A stretch of DNA of 64,000 nucleotides from contig CAMCTC010000018.1 in assembly GCA_945878355.1 (NCBI GenBank), positions 1-64,000 on the forward strand. Reading direction: 5' to 3'. Below the pieces are notes generated by a model. That model was given only the letters and a program-made list of their open reading frames with translations. It was not told the origin of the DNA and made no database searches. Shown here in pieces: positions 1 to 9,927 of the stretch. Made by a program: the position numbers and the translations under genes. This DNA is from Bordetella parapertussis. GTDB lineage: Bacteria > Pseudomonadota > Gammaproteobacteria > Burkholderiales > Burkholderiaceae_C. Every line of letters starts with the position of its first letter. Positions within the stretch are counted from its first letter, which is position 1.

Positions 1-79
1 AGGCGATGCACCGGCTCTCGTACAGCTGCTGGCCGCGAGCGACGTTGCCGGCGGCAAATACCGCCGAAGCGGCAGCCAT
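1..79 (-). CDS. c-type cytochrome, N-terminal fragment running off the left edge
   Basis: The reverse strand reads an Ala-rich start followed by GNVARGQQLYESRCIA, where the window ends. That is the usual lead-in to the CxxCH haem-binding motif of class I cytochromes c; only the first Cys is inside the window. The ATG at 79-77 is the nearest in-frame start, but the frame stays open upstream through PLEQALHDPADGAL, so the start is uncertain. The sense is electron transfer in the periplasm, inferred from the motif only. The gene lies directly behind the ferritin-like pseudogene and could itself be decayed. Confidence 0.5.
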   Translation of the reverse strand, partial: MAAASAVFAAGNVARGQQLYESRCIA

Positions 80-185
80 CAGTGCACCGTCGGCAGGATC
101 GTGGAGGGCTTGCTCAAGAGGTCTTCCTGTGATGTGGCGCCATGGCCACCATGGCAGCGCGCTGTGGCCATGGCTGTGAGGCGCA

Positions 186-540
186 GGGCCTGAAGGCGAA
201 GGCCTTGGACGAGGGCCTCTTCAGGTCTAAGTTCAGCAGCGCGAAGTGCCCCACTTCGTCGGCCGGCAGGCGCGCCACGATCTTGCCCAGCGTCGGGTCA
301 TTGAACACGGTGATCACGCCCAAGTTGGCATCGGTTGCTTCGAGTTCCAGGCGCGCGGCCAGATCGAGCACGTCGTCTTCATTCCTGGGCTGATCGACCT
401 TCAGCGCCTTGCTTACCCGTCGAGCGTCTTGGCCTCGACGGACTGGCACTCGAGCTTGCGGATGGTGGCGAGGAGGGCGTCGCTGTGCTGCCTGCGGTCG
501 CCCTGGAGCTTGGGGGGATTCCCGAGATCGCCGTCGAACG
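186..540 (-). pseudogene. ferritin-like domain protein remnant, frameshifted
   Basis: Two reverse-strand frames together resemble the small ferritin-like (Tat-exported, di-iron-type helical) proteins of proteobacteria. The upstream frame reads QHSDALLATIRKL around 450-490 and ends at a TAA near 410. The downstream frame starts at about 415 and reads DVLDLAARLELEATDANLG and then ADEVGHFALLN. The halves join only through a one-base frame change near 412-418. The first part of the gene is missing, with a stop upstream near 556. I read it as a decayed gene; a sequencing frameshift would explain the break but not the missing N-terminus. Confidence 0.55.
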
Positions 541-629
541 CTCGCCGCTGGCGAGGTCAATCTGGCTCGATGGTCAATTTGATAGTTGGAACAAAAAAAC
601 CACCTAAGTGATTGATTTGTATAGGTATC

Positions 630-719
630 TGGCGGAAGCGGTGAGATTCGAACTCACGGTGGAGTTACCCCCACGGCAGTTTTCAAGACTGCAGCCTTAA
701 ACCACTCGGCCACGCTTCC
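630..719 (-). tRNA. tRNA-Ser (anticodon UGA)
   Basis: On the minus strand a 90-nt cloverleaf begins GGAAGCG and closes with CGCTTCC, a perfect 7-bp acceptor stem, followed by G and an encoded CCA (632-630). The anticodon loop CTTGAAA carries TGA. There is a long variable arm (GTGGGGGTAACTCCAC), as expected for a class II serine tRNA, and the T loop is GTTCGAATC. It decodes UCN serine codons. Confidence 0.97.
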
Positions 720-930
720 TTTGGATCTGAGGCCCATGTTGCGCCATTTTTGCCGCAGCCTCAGCCTTCCGGCGAAGCTTGCTTGCGGTCGGCATTCTAG
801 GCGCTCCTTGGGTCTTGCCAGCACGATGGCGGCGATCCCGGTGGTGTCGACGATGCTGGCGCGGCTGTCGGCCTTGATGCCCCGCAGCAATTGATGGGCC
901 ACGGCCCGTCCGACGCCAACTCGGCCGAAT

Positions 931-1752
931 TCAGCCCGGCGCTTGCGCCTGTTTGCATGACACCTGCGCCACTTCGCGCCTGCCACCGTCCACGCGCACC
1001 GCAGTCAGCGCCCCACCCCAGACGCAGCCGGTGTCGAGCGAGAGCAGATTGGGTCGGTTTTGCAGCCCTAGAGTGGACCAATGGCCGAACGCGATCGGTG
1101 TGTCACGGGTCAGCCGCTCGGGGTGGTCGAACCACGCTCTGTGACCTGCAGGCGCTTGGCCCGAGCCGTCCTTGGTGTCGAACTCCAGCGTGCCGTCGGG
1201 CGTGCAGTAGCGGATGCGTGTCAGCACGTTGAGCACCATGCGCCAGCGACGCGGGCCGGTCAGCGCGTCGTCCCAGCGCGCCGGGTCGTTGCCGTACATC
1301 ACCCGCAGGAAATCCGCCATGCCAGGGCCGGCAAGCACGTCCTCCACCTCCCGGGCCAGCGCCAGCGTCTTGGCCGCGTCCCACTGTGGCGCGACGCCGG
1401 CGTGGACCAGCAGCCAGCCCTGGGCCTGGTCGGCGAGCTTGCGGTGGCGCAGCCATTCGAGCAAGGCCTCGCGCTGTGGGTTGGCGAGGATGTCGTCTAG
1501 CGTGTCGCTTCGGTGCGGCTTGCGCGCGCCCACCGAAAGCGCCAGCAAATGCAGGTCGTGGTTGCCCAGCAGGCAGCTCGCTGCGTTGCCCAGCGCCATC
1601 AATCGCTGCAGCGTGCGCAGCGACGCCGGGCCTCGGTTGACCAGGTCGCCCAGCACATGGACATGGTCGCGCGAGGGCGAGAAGCCGATCTCGGCCAGCA
1701 GTCGGTCGAGCGCATCGCAACAGCCTTGAGGGTCGCCTATCAGGTAATGCAT
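931..1752 (-). CDS. apaH: symmetrical bis(5'-nucleosyl)-tetraphosphatase ApaH
   Basis: This 273-residue metallophosphatase hydrolyses diadenosine tetraphosphate to two ADP and so limits the alarmone Ap4A and Np4-capped RNA. The calcineurin-type metal ligands are visible as GDPQG (residues 6-10), GDLVNRG (35-41) and GNHDLH (63-68). Length matches the E. coli enzyme (about 280). The start MHYLIGD is the usual ApaH start. The gene is divergent from the DUF21/CBS gene, with only 63 bp between the starts. The 210 bp between its stop and the tRNA contain no gene I can identify. Confidence 0.95.
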   Translation of the reverse strand: MHYLIGDPQGCCDALDRLLAEIGFSPSRDHVHVLGDLVNRGPASLRTLQRLMALGNAASCLLGNHDLHLLALSVGARKPHRSDTLDDILANPQREALLEWLRHRKLADQAQGWLLVHAGVAPQWDAAKTLALAREVEDVLAGPGMADFLRVMYGNDPARWDDALTGPRRWRMVLNVLTRIRYCTPDGTLEFDTKDGSGQAPAGHRAWFDHPERLTRDTPIAFGHWSTLGLQNRPNLLSLDTGCVWGGALTAVRVDGGRREVAQVSCKQAQAPG

Positions 1753-1815
1753 GGGTTGATTCTGCTACGCTCGAGGCCTTATAGGTTTCGGGGGCGTCTT
1801 TCGCGGCGCCACTGC

Positions 1816-3132
1816 ATGGAAGTTGCGCTACTGGTTTTTCTGATACTGGTCAACGCCTTGTTCGCGATGTCCGAGATGGCGCTGACCGCGTCACGCAAGG
1901 CCAGGCTGGCGGTGATGGTCGAAGCGGGCGAGCCCGGCGCGGCAGCTGCGCAGGTGCTGCACGACGACCCGACCAAATGGTTGTCGACTGTGCAGATCGG
2001 CATCACGTCGATCGGGGTGCTCAACGGCATCGTCGGCGATGCGGCTTTCTCGCAACCGCTGGCAGACCTGCTGCACCGGGTGTTCCCGCTGCTCGGCCAC
2101 CGCGCGATGGACGTCACCGCCACCGCGCTGGTGGTCATGATCATCACTTTCCTGACCATCATCTTTGGCGAGTTGGTGCCTAAACGTTTGGGCCAGATGT
2201 ACCCCGAGCGGGTGGCGGTGCTGGTGGCGCGGCCGATGGACATGCTGTCGTCGGCGGTGCGGCCTTTCGTCTGGCTGCTGTCGGCCTGCACCCAGGCCAC
2301 GCTGCGATTGCTGGGCATCCGCAACGCGCCTTCGCGCAGCGTGACCGAGGAGGAGATCGCCGCCAGCCTCGAAGAAGGGCTGGACGCCGGCGTGATCGAG
2401 GCCCAAGAGCACCAGATGGTGCGCAACGTGTTCCGCCTCGACGAGCGCCAGATCGGCTCGATGATGATCCCGCGCGCCGAGATCACCTGGCTGGCCCAAA
2501 ACGCGCCGCTGCCCGAACTGCTGTCGCAGATGACGACCAACGGCCACTCACGCTACCCGGTCTGCCGCGACGGCCTCGACGACGTGGTTGGCGTGATCCA
2601 GGCCCAGGACTTGTTGCTGCCCTTGTCGCGCGGCGAGTCGCCGAATCTGGCCGAGTTGATGCATGCGCCAGTGTTCGTGCCCGAGACCTTGTCGGGCATG
2701 GAGTTGCTAGACCACTTCAGGGCGACCGGCGCCGAGCTGGTGTTCGTCGTCGATGAGTACGGCGCCGTTCAAGGCGTGATCACCGTGCGCGATGTGCTCG
2801 AAGCCATCACCGGTGAGTTCAGCCCGCCCAGCGCCGACGACGCTTGGGCGGTTCGGCGCGCCGATGGCAGCTGGCTGATGGACGGTCTGATCCCGGTGCC
2901 CGAGATGAAGGACAGGCTTGAGATTCGCGAGCTGCCTGAGGAGGACCGAGGCCGCTACAACACGCTGGCCGGCATGGTGATGCTCTTGCTGGGCCGGCTG
3001 CCACAGACCACCGATGTGGTGGAATGGGACGTTTGGCGTTTCGAGGTGGTCGACCTCGACGGCAAGCGCGTCGACAAGGTGCTGGTGAGCCGCATCGCAC
3101 CAACCGACCAGCCTGGAAACAAGTCACCATGA
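1816..3132 (+). CDS. DUF21/CBS-domain membrane protein (hemolysin/CorC family)
   Basis: The 438-residue protein has an N-terminal DUF21 membrane domain (about 1-190, with a first helix from MEVALLVFLILVNALFAMSE and further helices near 60-80 and 100-125). A pair of CBS domains follows (about 210-330), then a C-terminal CorC_HlyC (transporter-associated) domain (about 345-430). Family members are linked to Mg2+/Co2+ efflux or ion homeostasis; no toxin activity should be assumed from the hemolysin name. An upstream extension of the frame lies antisense to apaH, so the ATG at 1816 is preferred. Its TGA overlaps the ATG of the next gene. Confidence 0.88.
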   Translation: MEVALLVFLILVNALFAMSEMALTASRKARLAVMVEAGEPGAAAAQVLHDDPTKWLSTVQIGITSIGVLNGIVGDAAFSQPLADLLHRVFPLLGHRAMDVTATALVVMIITFLTIIFGELVPKRLGQMYPERVAVLVARPMDMLSSAVRPFVWLLSACTQATLRLLGIRNAPSRSVTEEEIAASLEEGLDAGVIEAQEHQMVRNVFRLDERQIGSMMIPRAEITWLAQNAPLPELLSQMTTNGHSRYPVCRDGLDDVVGVIQAQDLLLPLSRGESPNLAELMHAPVFVPETLSGMELLDHFRATGAELVFVVDEYGAVQGVITVRDVLEAITGEFSPPSADDAWAVRRADGSWLMDGLIPVPEMKDRLEIRELPEEDRGRYNTLAGMVMLLLGRLPQTTDVVEWDVWRFEVVDLDGKRVDKVLVSRIAPTDQPGNKSP

Positions 3133-3869
3133 TCAACGAAAACCTGCACAAGCAAGCGGTCGCACTCGACCGCGTCAAGCATCGCGAGCTCAAGCTCAAC
3201 CTCGAACAGCGCGACCTCAGCGTGATGTCCACGCTGAATGCGTTCTTTGTCGCGGGCACCGAGTTCACCGACGCCTGCAAGGAATTCCCCGTGGTCTGGG
3301 TCAACGCCGGCAAGGACGATGCCGGCAAAGTGCAGGTCGCGCCGGTCGCGGTCTTTGGCCTGCAGGTCGGGCAAAACCTGTGCATCGAGGGCAATGCCTG
3401 GCGCGTGCGCTACGTGCCGGCGATGTTGCGGCTCTACCCCTTCGCGCTGGCCCGGGTGGCGGCCGACGAGATGGTGGTCTGCATTGACGAAGCCTGTGCT
3501 GGGATCGGGGCCGAGGGCCAGGCATTGTTCGATGCCAACGGCGAGCCGACCGAGTTCACCAAGACCGTGCAACAGCAGCTCGAAACCTTCGAGTCCGAGA
3601 TCGAGCGCACCCGCATGGCTGGTGCGCTGCTGGTCGAGAAGGACTTGCTGCGCGACATGCGCTTCGACGCGACCTTGCCCGATGGCACCAAGCTCGGGGT
3701 TGATGGCTTCCTGACGATCGATGAGCAAAAGCTCGCCGCGCTGTCTGACGCCGATGTGCTGATGCTCAGTCGCAACGGTTTGCTGGGTTTGATCCATGCG
3801 CACCAGATCTCGCTCGGCAACATGGGCCGGCTGGTGGAGTGGCATGTCGAACGCCAGGCGGCGGCTTGA
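3129..3869 (+). CDS. SapC family protein
   Basis: A 246-residue protein beginning MINENLHKQAVALDRVKHRE, the typical opening of the SapC family (named from Campylobacter S-layer/peptide-resistance genes). It has no signal peptide or membrane helix. The motif NAFFVAGTEF and the conserved middle block YVPAMLRLYPFALARV are characteristic. Biochemical function is unknown; many homologues sit near TonB receptors or tryptophan halogenases, which are not seen here. Its ATG overlaps the TGA of the upstream CBS gene (ATGA), so translation is probably coupled. Confidence 0.8.
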   Translation: MINENLHKQAVALDRVKHRELKLNLEQRDLSVMSTLNAFFVAGTEFTDACKEFPVVWVNAGKDDAGKVQVAPVAVFGLQVGQNLCIEGNAWRVRYVPAMLRLYPFALARVAADEMVVCIDEACAGIGAEGQALFDANGEPTEFTKTVQQQLETFESEIERTRMAGALLVEKDLLRDMRFDATLPDGTKLGVDGFLTIDEQKLAALSDADVLMLSRNGLLGLIHAHQISLGNMGRLVEWHVERQAAA

Positions 3870-3962
3870 TCCTGGGCCTAGCGGCTACGGACTTGCGCTT
3901 AGACATGAAGCTGCCGTCTCCGCGCACAATCGCCCACGCTTAGAACTTCTGGAGATCCCACC

Positions 3963-5129
3963 ATGACGAGACGAAATCACTTGCTGACCCTGGCCACCTT
4001 GTCGCTGGGCGTTCTAGCTGTCGGCGCAGTGCGGGCCGAGGACAGCGTCAAGATCGGCGTGATCCTGCCGATGACCGGCCCATCAGCGTCCACCGGCCGC
4101 CAGATCGACGCTGCGATCAAGCTGTGGATGGCGCAGAGCGGCGGCAAGGCCGGCGGCAAGAAGGTGGAGGTCATCATCAAGGATGACGCGGGTGTGGCCG
4201 ACACCACCCGCCGCTTGGCGCAGGAGTTGGTGGTCAACGACAAGGTCGTTGCGCTGGCTGGTTTCGGCCTGACGCCCTTGGCCTTGGCCACGGCGCCCAT
4301 CGCCACCCAGAGCAAGACTCCGATGGTGGTGATGGCGGCTGCGACCTCGATGATCACCGAGGCCTCGCCCTACATTGTTCGCACCAGCTTCACGCTGCCC
4401 CAGGTCTCGATCGGCATCGCCGAATGGGCGGCCAAGAACAAGATCAAGAAGGTCGTCACGCTGGTGGCCGACTACGGCCCGGGCAATGACGCCGAGAAGT
4501 TCTTCTCGAGCCAATTCCAGCTCAACGGCGGTGTGATCACCGACAAGCTGCGCACGCCGCTGCGTGGCGCCGACTTCGCGCCGGTGTTGCAGAAGGTGCG
4601 CGACTTGTCGCCGGACGCGCTGTTTGTCTTCCTGCCCTCGGGCCAAGGCGCGCAGTTCATGAAGCAGTTCGGTGAGCGCGGCCTGGACAAGGCTGGCATC
4701 AAGCTGATCGCCACCGGCGACGTCACCGACGACGACCAGTTGAACGACATGGGCGATGTCGCGCTGGGCGTGGTCAATTCGCACCACTACTCGGCGGCGC
4801 ACAACAGTGCGGCCAACAAGAAATACGTCGCCGATTTCCAGGCGGCCAACAAGTTCAGGCCCAATTTCATGTCGGTCGGCGGCTACGACGGCATGCGGGT
4901 GATCTTCAAGGCACTCGACACCACCAAGGGCGTCGGTGGCGACGCGCTGTTGGCGGCGATGAAGGGGCAGATATTCGAGAGCCCGCGCGGCCCGGTGTTG
5001 ATAGACGCGCAGACCCGCGACGTGGTGCAGGACGTCTACATCCGCAAGGTGGAGAGGGTCAACGGCCAGCTCTTCAACGTCGAGTTCGACACGATCAAAT
5101 CGGTGAAGGATCCCGGCAAGTTGAAGTAA
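3963..5129 (+). CDS. livK: branched-chain-amino-acid-type ABC transporter substrate-binding protein
   Basis: A 388-residue periplasmic binding protein of the Leu/Ile/Val type (type I fold). A Sec signal peptide covers about residues 1-23 (ending AVRA), and the mature protein opens with SVKIGVILPMTGP. It delivers its ligand to the LivHM permease encoded downstream. The gene starts with a good Shine-Dalgarno (CTGGAG) eight bases before the ATG. The ligand cannot be read from sequence; the attached MetE-like gene allows a methylated or sulfur compound as an alternative to branched-chain amino acids. Confidence 0.9.
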   Translation: MTRRNHLLTLATLSLGVLAVGAVRAEDSVKIGVILPMTGPSASTGRQIDAAIKLWMAQSGGKAGGKKVEVIIKDDAGVADTTRRLAQELVVNDKVVALAGFGLTPLALATAPIATQSKTPMVVMAAATSMITEASPYIVRTSFTLPQVSIGIAEWAAKNKIKKVVTLVADYGPGNDAEKFFSSQFQLNGGVITDKLRTPLRGADFAPVLQKVRDLSPDALFVFLPSGQGAQFMKQFGERGLDKAGIKLIATGDVTDDDQLNDMGDVALGVVNSHHYSAAHNSAANKKYVADFQAANKFRPNFMSVGGYDGMRVIFKALDTTKGVGGDALLAAMKGQIFESPRGPVLIDAQTRDVVQDVYIRKVERVNGQLFNVEFDTIKSVKDPGKLK

Positions 5130-5203
5130 GCCCCCGAAGCGGCCTGCGGCCGCTCCCCTCAAGGGGGGCGACGCCAGCGGCCCGGCAGAGCCGGTTCCGC
5201 AGC
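5130..5203 (+). repeat. hairpin-rich intergenic repeat, family B copy 1
   Basis: Directly after the livK TAA comes a GC-rich element with nested inverted repeats: GCGGCC-TGC-GGCCGC, CCCCTCAAGGGG, and CCGGCAGAGCCGG. The same order of blocks occurs between dppB and dppC and, a little diverged, between dppC and dppD. In each case the orientation relative to transcription is the same. It separates the highly expressed binding-protein gene from the permease genes. Confidence 0.75.
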
Positions 5204-5258
5204 GTCTGCTTGCTGCGACGCCCTCAGTGTGCCTTTCCGCGACGACCCGCCCGATGCC

Positions 5259-6131
5259 ATGCTGACCCTGCTCTTCGACGGCATTGCCTACGGCATGCTG
5301 CTGTTCGTGCTGGCCTTGGGGCTGGCCGTCACGATGGGTTTGATGAACTTCATCAACCTGGCCCATGGCGCTTTCGCGATGGCTGGGGGCTACATCCTGA
5401 TCGTGCTGATGCAGCGCGCCGGCTGGCCTTTCCTGGCCTGCCTGCCGGCGGCTTTCATCGCCACGGCAGCCGCCGGCGCGCTGCTCGAGCGCCTGGTCTA
5501 CCGGCCGATGTATGGCAAGCCTCACCTCGACCAGGTCTTGTTCTCGATCGGCCTGACCTTTATGGCCGTGGCCTCGGTCGACTTCATCATGGGCAGTTCG
5601 CCGCAGAACGTCCAGTTGCCGGACTGGCTGCGCCAGCGCTTCGAATTCGGCACGGGCCCGTGGATGCTGGGCATGGGGGCGTACCGCTTGTTCATCATTG
5701 CGACCTGCTTCGCGCTGGCGCTGGGGCTGCAGGCGGTGCTGACCCAGACCCGTTTCGGCAGCCGGCTGCGCGCCGCAGTCGACGACCCGCGGGTGGCTGC
5801 CGGGCTGGGGATCCCGGTGAACCGAATCTTCCTGCTGACCTTCGCGGTGGGCTCGGGCCTGGCAGGACTGGGCGGCGCGCTGGGTGCCGACATCCTCGGT
5901 CTGGATCCGAGCTTTCCTTTGAAATTCATGGTCTATTTCCTGATCGTCTGTGCTGTGGGGGGCACCAGTTCGATCACCGGCCCGCTGGTAGCTGCGTTGG
6001 TACTGGGCATTGCTGACGTGATGGGCAAGTACTACATGCCCAAGCTCGGCGCCTTCATCGTTTATGTGCTGATGATCGCAATCCTGCTGTGGCGGCCGCA
6101 AGGCTTGTTCTCGCGCGAGGGCAAGAAATGA
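5259..6131 (+). CDS. livH: branched-chain amino acid ABC transporter permease LivH
   Basis: A 290-residue inner-membrane permease with about eight hydrophobic segments. It carries the LivH hallmark NFINLAHGAFAMAGGY near residues 31-46 and the cytoplasmic loop DDPRVAAGLGI (EAA-like, about 180-190) that contacts the ATPases. The ATG at 5259 is chosen because MLTLLFDGIAYGMLLF is the standard LivH start; a GTG at 5229 would add ten unsupported residues. It pairs with LivM to form the channel. Confidence 0.92.
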   Translation: MLTLLFDGIAYGMLLFVLALGLAVTMGLMNFINLAHGAFAMAGGYILIVLMQRAGWPFLACLPAAFIATAAAGALLERLVYRPMYGKPHLDQVLFSIGLTFMAVASVDFIMGSSPQNVQLPDWLRQRFEFGTGPWMLGMGAYRLFIIATCFALALGLQAVLTQTRFGSRLRAAVDDPRVAAGLGIPVNRIFLLTFAVGSGLAGLGGALGADILGLDPSFPLKFMVYFLIVCAVGGTSSITGPLVAALVLGIADVMGKYYMPKLGAFIVYVLMIAILLWRPQGLFSREGKK

Positions 6132-6203
6132 GACCCTCAAGCTCACTGCGTTCGCTGCCCCAGGGGGCGCGCAGTTCCCTGGGTACGGCCCGGCGGAGGC
6201 TGC
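6132..6203 (+). repeat. intergenic hairpin element after livH
   Basis: The 73-bp livH-livM gap begins at the livH TGA with CCTCAAGCTCACTGCGTTCG and continues through CCCCAGGGGG and GGGTACGGCCCGGCGGAGG. It is hairpin-rich and stop-codon-proximal like families A and B, but it is only partly similar to them. It may be a third family or a diverged B copy. Confidence 0.5.
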
Positions 6204-6204
6204 A

Positions 6205-7181
6205 ATGAGCCGCGCAAGCGCGACCAGCTTGCTGGCGCCTTCGAAGTGGCGGCTCTGGGAAATCGCTTTGTGGGCAGCGATCTGGGGCGCGACCATCGTG
6301 TTCGGCCAGCATGCGGCGCTGGTCAACGAGATCGCGATCCTGGCGCTGTTCGCACTCTCGCTCGACCTCATCCTGGGCTATGCCGGCATTGTCTCGCTAG
6401 GACACGCGGCATTTTTTGGCGTCGGTGCTTACGGCGCGGCGCTGTTCGCCAAGCATGTGATGCCCGACCCGTTGCTCGGGCTGGTGGTGGGTGCCGGTCT
6501 GGGCGCGCTGCTGGGTCTGGTCACCAGCCCGATGATCGTTCGCGGCACCGACTTGACACGGCTGATGGTGACGATGGGCGTGGCCCTGGTGCTGCTGGAG
6601 TTGGCCAACAAGTTCGACGGCCTGACCGGCGGCACCGACGGGCTGCAGGGTGTGGTGATGGGCCCGTTGTGGGTCCCGTTCGTCGGTCGCTTCGAGTTCG
6701 ACCTGGGCGCAAGGGTGGCATCGTTCTATTCACTGACGGTGCTGTTCATCGCCTTCTTGCTGCTGCGCCGCATCGTCCATTCGCCGCTGGGCATCTCGCT
6801 GCAGGCCTTGCGTGACAACCGGCTGAGGTTGATGGCGATCGGCCTGTCGGTCAACAGCCGACTGGCAGCGGTCTACACGCTGGCGGCAGGGTTGGCCGGC
6901 GCGGCCGGGGCCTTGCTGGCGCAGACCACCGGATTCGCTTCGCTCGATGTGCTTGAATTTCACCGCAGCGCTGACGTGATGCTCGCGCTGGTGATCGGCG
7001 GCGCCGGCTGGCTGTGGGGCGGGTTGGTGGGGGCGATCGCTTTCAAGGTGTTGCACGACTTGATCTCGTCCTTCACGGCGCAGTACTGGACCTTCTGGAT
7101 CGGGCTGTTCCTGGTGCTGCTGATGCTGGTCGGACGCGAGCGGCTGTTCCGGCCCTGGTCCTGGTTCAAACGGGGTCAGTC

Positions 7182-7185
<4 letters not shown>
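6205..7185 (+). CDS. livM: branched-chain amino acid ABC transporter permease LivM
   Basis: A 326-residue inner-membrane permease. The block ALSLDLILGYAGIVSLGHAA is the LivM signature, and the later ALRDNRLRLMAIGL loop is the ATPase-contact region. About nine hydrophobic segments are visible. It is the second channel subunit next to LivH. Its TGA lies inside the ATGA that starts livG, so livG translation is likely coupled. Confidence 0.93.
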
Positions 7186-8052
<867 letters not shown>

Positions 8053-8060
<8 letters not shown>

Positions 8061-8763
8061 GAACCTGCTCGAGGTGCACGGCCTGAGCTGCGGCTACGGC
8101 GACGCGGTGGTGCTGACCGACGTCAGCTTCAGCTTGGGCATGGGACGTTCCTTGGCTTTGCTGGGTCGCAACGGCACTGGCAAGACGACCCTGATCGACA
8201 CGCTGGTGGGCGTGACGCGCCGCCATGCCGGCCGGGTCCTGCTGGCCGGGCGCGAGATCCAAGAGCTGCCGGTCTACGCCCGCGCCGGCGCGGGTCTGGG
8301 TTGGGTGCCGCAGGAGCGCAACATCTTCAAGTCGCTGACGGTCGATGAGAACTTGAGCGCTGTGGCCAGGCCAGGCGCTTGGGACTCGAAGCGTGTCTAC
8401 GACCTGTTCCCCCGCTTGGCCGAGCGCAAGAAGAACCTCGGCACCCAGTTGTCGGGCGGTGAGCAGCAGATGCTGGCTTTCGGCCGCGCGCTGGTGCTCA
8501 ACCCGCGCTTGCTGCTGCTCGACGAGCCGCTAGAAGGCCTGGCGCCGATCATCATCGAAGAGCTGCTGCGTGCGATCCGCCGCGTTGCGCGTGAGGAAGG
8601 CTTGTCGTCGATCGTCGTCGAACAGCATCCGCACATGGTGCTGGGCGTGACCGACGACTGCATCGTGCTCGACCGTGGCAGCATCGCTTACCGTGCCGAC
8701 AGCGCTGTCCTGCTCGACGATCCGGCGCCGCTGGATCAGTGGCTGGGCGTCTCGGCGCAATGA
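8053..8763 (+). CDS. livF: branched-chain amino acid ABC transporter ATP-binding protein LivF
   Basis: A 236-residue ABC ATPase with Walker A GRNGTGKTTLI, the LivF-typical VPQERNIFKSLTVDENL, signature LSGGEQQMLAFGRAL and Walker B LLLLDEPLEGLAP. The length is standard for LivF. It overlaps livG by 8 bp, and its own stop overlaps the ATG of the MetE-like gene. Together with LivG it forms the cytoplasmic ATPase pair of the transporter. Confidence 0.94.
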
Positions 8764-9911
8764 ATCAACCATCCCAAGCCCTGGACACCAATATGACGCT
8801 TCGCACCAAACCGCCTTTTCGCGCCGACCATGTCGGCAGCTTTCTGCGCCCGAAATACCTGCTCGACGCGCGCGAGCAGTTCTTCGTCAAGAAGGAAATC
8901 ACCGCCGAGCAACTGCGCCTCGTCGAGGACAAGGCGATCACCGAGATCGTCAATTTCCAGCAAGACGTCGGGCTTCAGAGCATCACCGACGGTGAATTCC
9001 GCCGCACCTATTTCCACATCGACTTCCTGGCCCAGCTCGGGGGTGTCAAGACCGACATCCCGGTCACGGTGTTGCGGCCTGACGGCACCGAGGAACTCGC
9101 GCCGCCGGTGATCCGCGTGATCGACAAGGTGCGCCATACCAAGAACATCCAGCTGGCCGATTTCGAATACCTCAAGAGCCAGGTGGCGGCAGGTTTGACG
9201 CCCAAGGTGACGATTCCGTCGCCAACGATGCTGCACTTTCGGGGCGGGCGTGCCGGCATCAACCGCGAGGCGTACCCCGAACTTGATCCGGTTTTCTACG
9301 ACGATGTGGCCAAGGCCTATGGCCAGGAATTGCAGTCGCTGGCCGATGCTGGTTGCAGCTATGTGCAGATGGACGACACCAATCTGGCCTACCTCTGCGA
9401 CGAGAAGATGCGCGAGGCCGCCCGGCTGCGAGGCGACGACCCCAACGAGTTGCCGCACCGCTACGCCGCGTTCATCAACAAGGTCGTGGCCTACAAGCCT
9501 GCTGGCATGACGCTGGCGATGCACTTGTGCCGGGGCAACTTCAAGAGCACGCACGCTGCGGCCGGCAACTACGAGCCTGTGGCCGAGGCCTTGTTGTCTG
9601 AGATGAACCTCGACGCATTCTTTCTCGAATACGACGACGAGCGATCGGGCGATTTCCGTCCGCTGCGCTACCTGTCCAAGGGCAAGATCGTCGTTCTTGG
9701 TCTGGTGACGACCAAGTTCGGCGAGATGGAGAGCAAGGACGCGCTCAAGCGACGGATCGAGGAAGCCGCAAAGTACGCGCCGCTAGACCAACTGGCCTTG
9801 AGCCCGCAGTGCGGTTTTTCCAGCACCGTTCACGGCAACAACATCGCCGTCGAAGCCCAGCGCGCCAAGCTTCGACTGGTGATCGAGACAGCCCAGGAAG
9901 TCTGGTCCTGA
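8760..9911 (+). CDS. cobalamin-independent methionine synthase C-terminal-domain-like methyltransferase
   Basis: A 383-residue single-domain relative of the catalytic half of MetE (YxjG/YxjH type). The opening FRADHVGSFLRP, the zinc-ligand pair in MHLCRGNFKS, a Glu in FFLEYDDE and a Cys in LSPQCGFSS reproduce the His-x-Cys, Glu, Cys zinc site that binds a thiol acceptor. The folate-handling N-terminal half of MetE is absent, so the methyl donor may not be polyglutamylated methyl-folate. The ATG overlaps the livF TGA; a second ATG at 8793 is possible. Coupling to the transporter suggests the imported ligand is related to its substrate, which is inference. Confidence 0.85.
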   Translation: MNQPSQALDTNMTLRTKPPFRADHVGSFLRPKYLLDAREQFFVKKEITAEQLRLVEDKAITEIVNFQQDVGLQSITDGEFRRTYFHIDFLAQLGGVKTDIPVTVLRPDGTEELAPPVIRVIDKVRHTKNIQLADFEYLKSQVAAGLTPKVTIPSPTMLHFRGGRAGINREAYPELDPVFYDDVAKAYGQELQSLADAGCSYVQMDDTNLAYLCDEKMREAARLRGDDPNELPHRYAAFINKVVAYKPAGMTLAMHLCRGNFKSTHAAAGNYEPVAEALLSEMNLDAFFLEYDDERSGDFRPLRYLSKGKIVVLGLVTTKFGEMESKDALKRRIEEAAKYAPLDQLALSPQCGFSSTVHGNNIAVEAQRAKLRLVIETAQEVWS

Positions 9912-9927
9912 GCCTGGGCCAGAAGGC

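Noticed and set aside
780..925. Minus-strand stretch with strong third-position GC (LLRGIKADSRASIVDTTG) downstream of apaH
   Set aside because: It looks protein-like but has no start or stop of its own before the tRNA, and I recognise no family; possibly a gene remnant.
4083..6371. A 762-codon open frame antisense to livK, livH and the start of livM
   Set aside because: High-GC shadow: the plus strand has complete Liv domains, and the antisense peptide is low-complexity Arg/His/Gln-rich without any motif.
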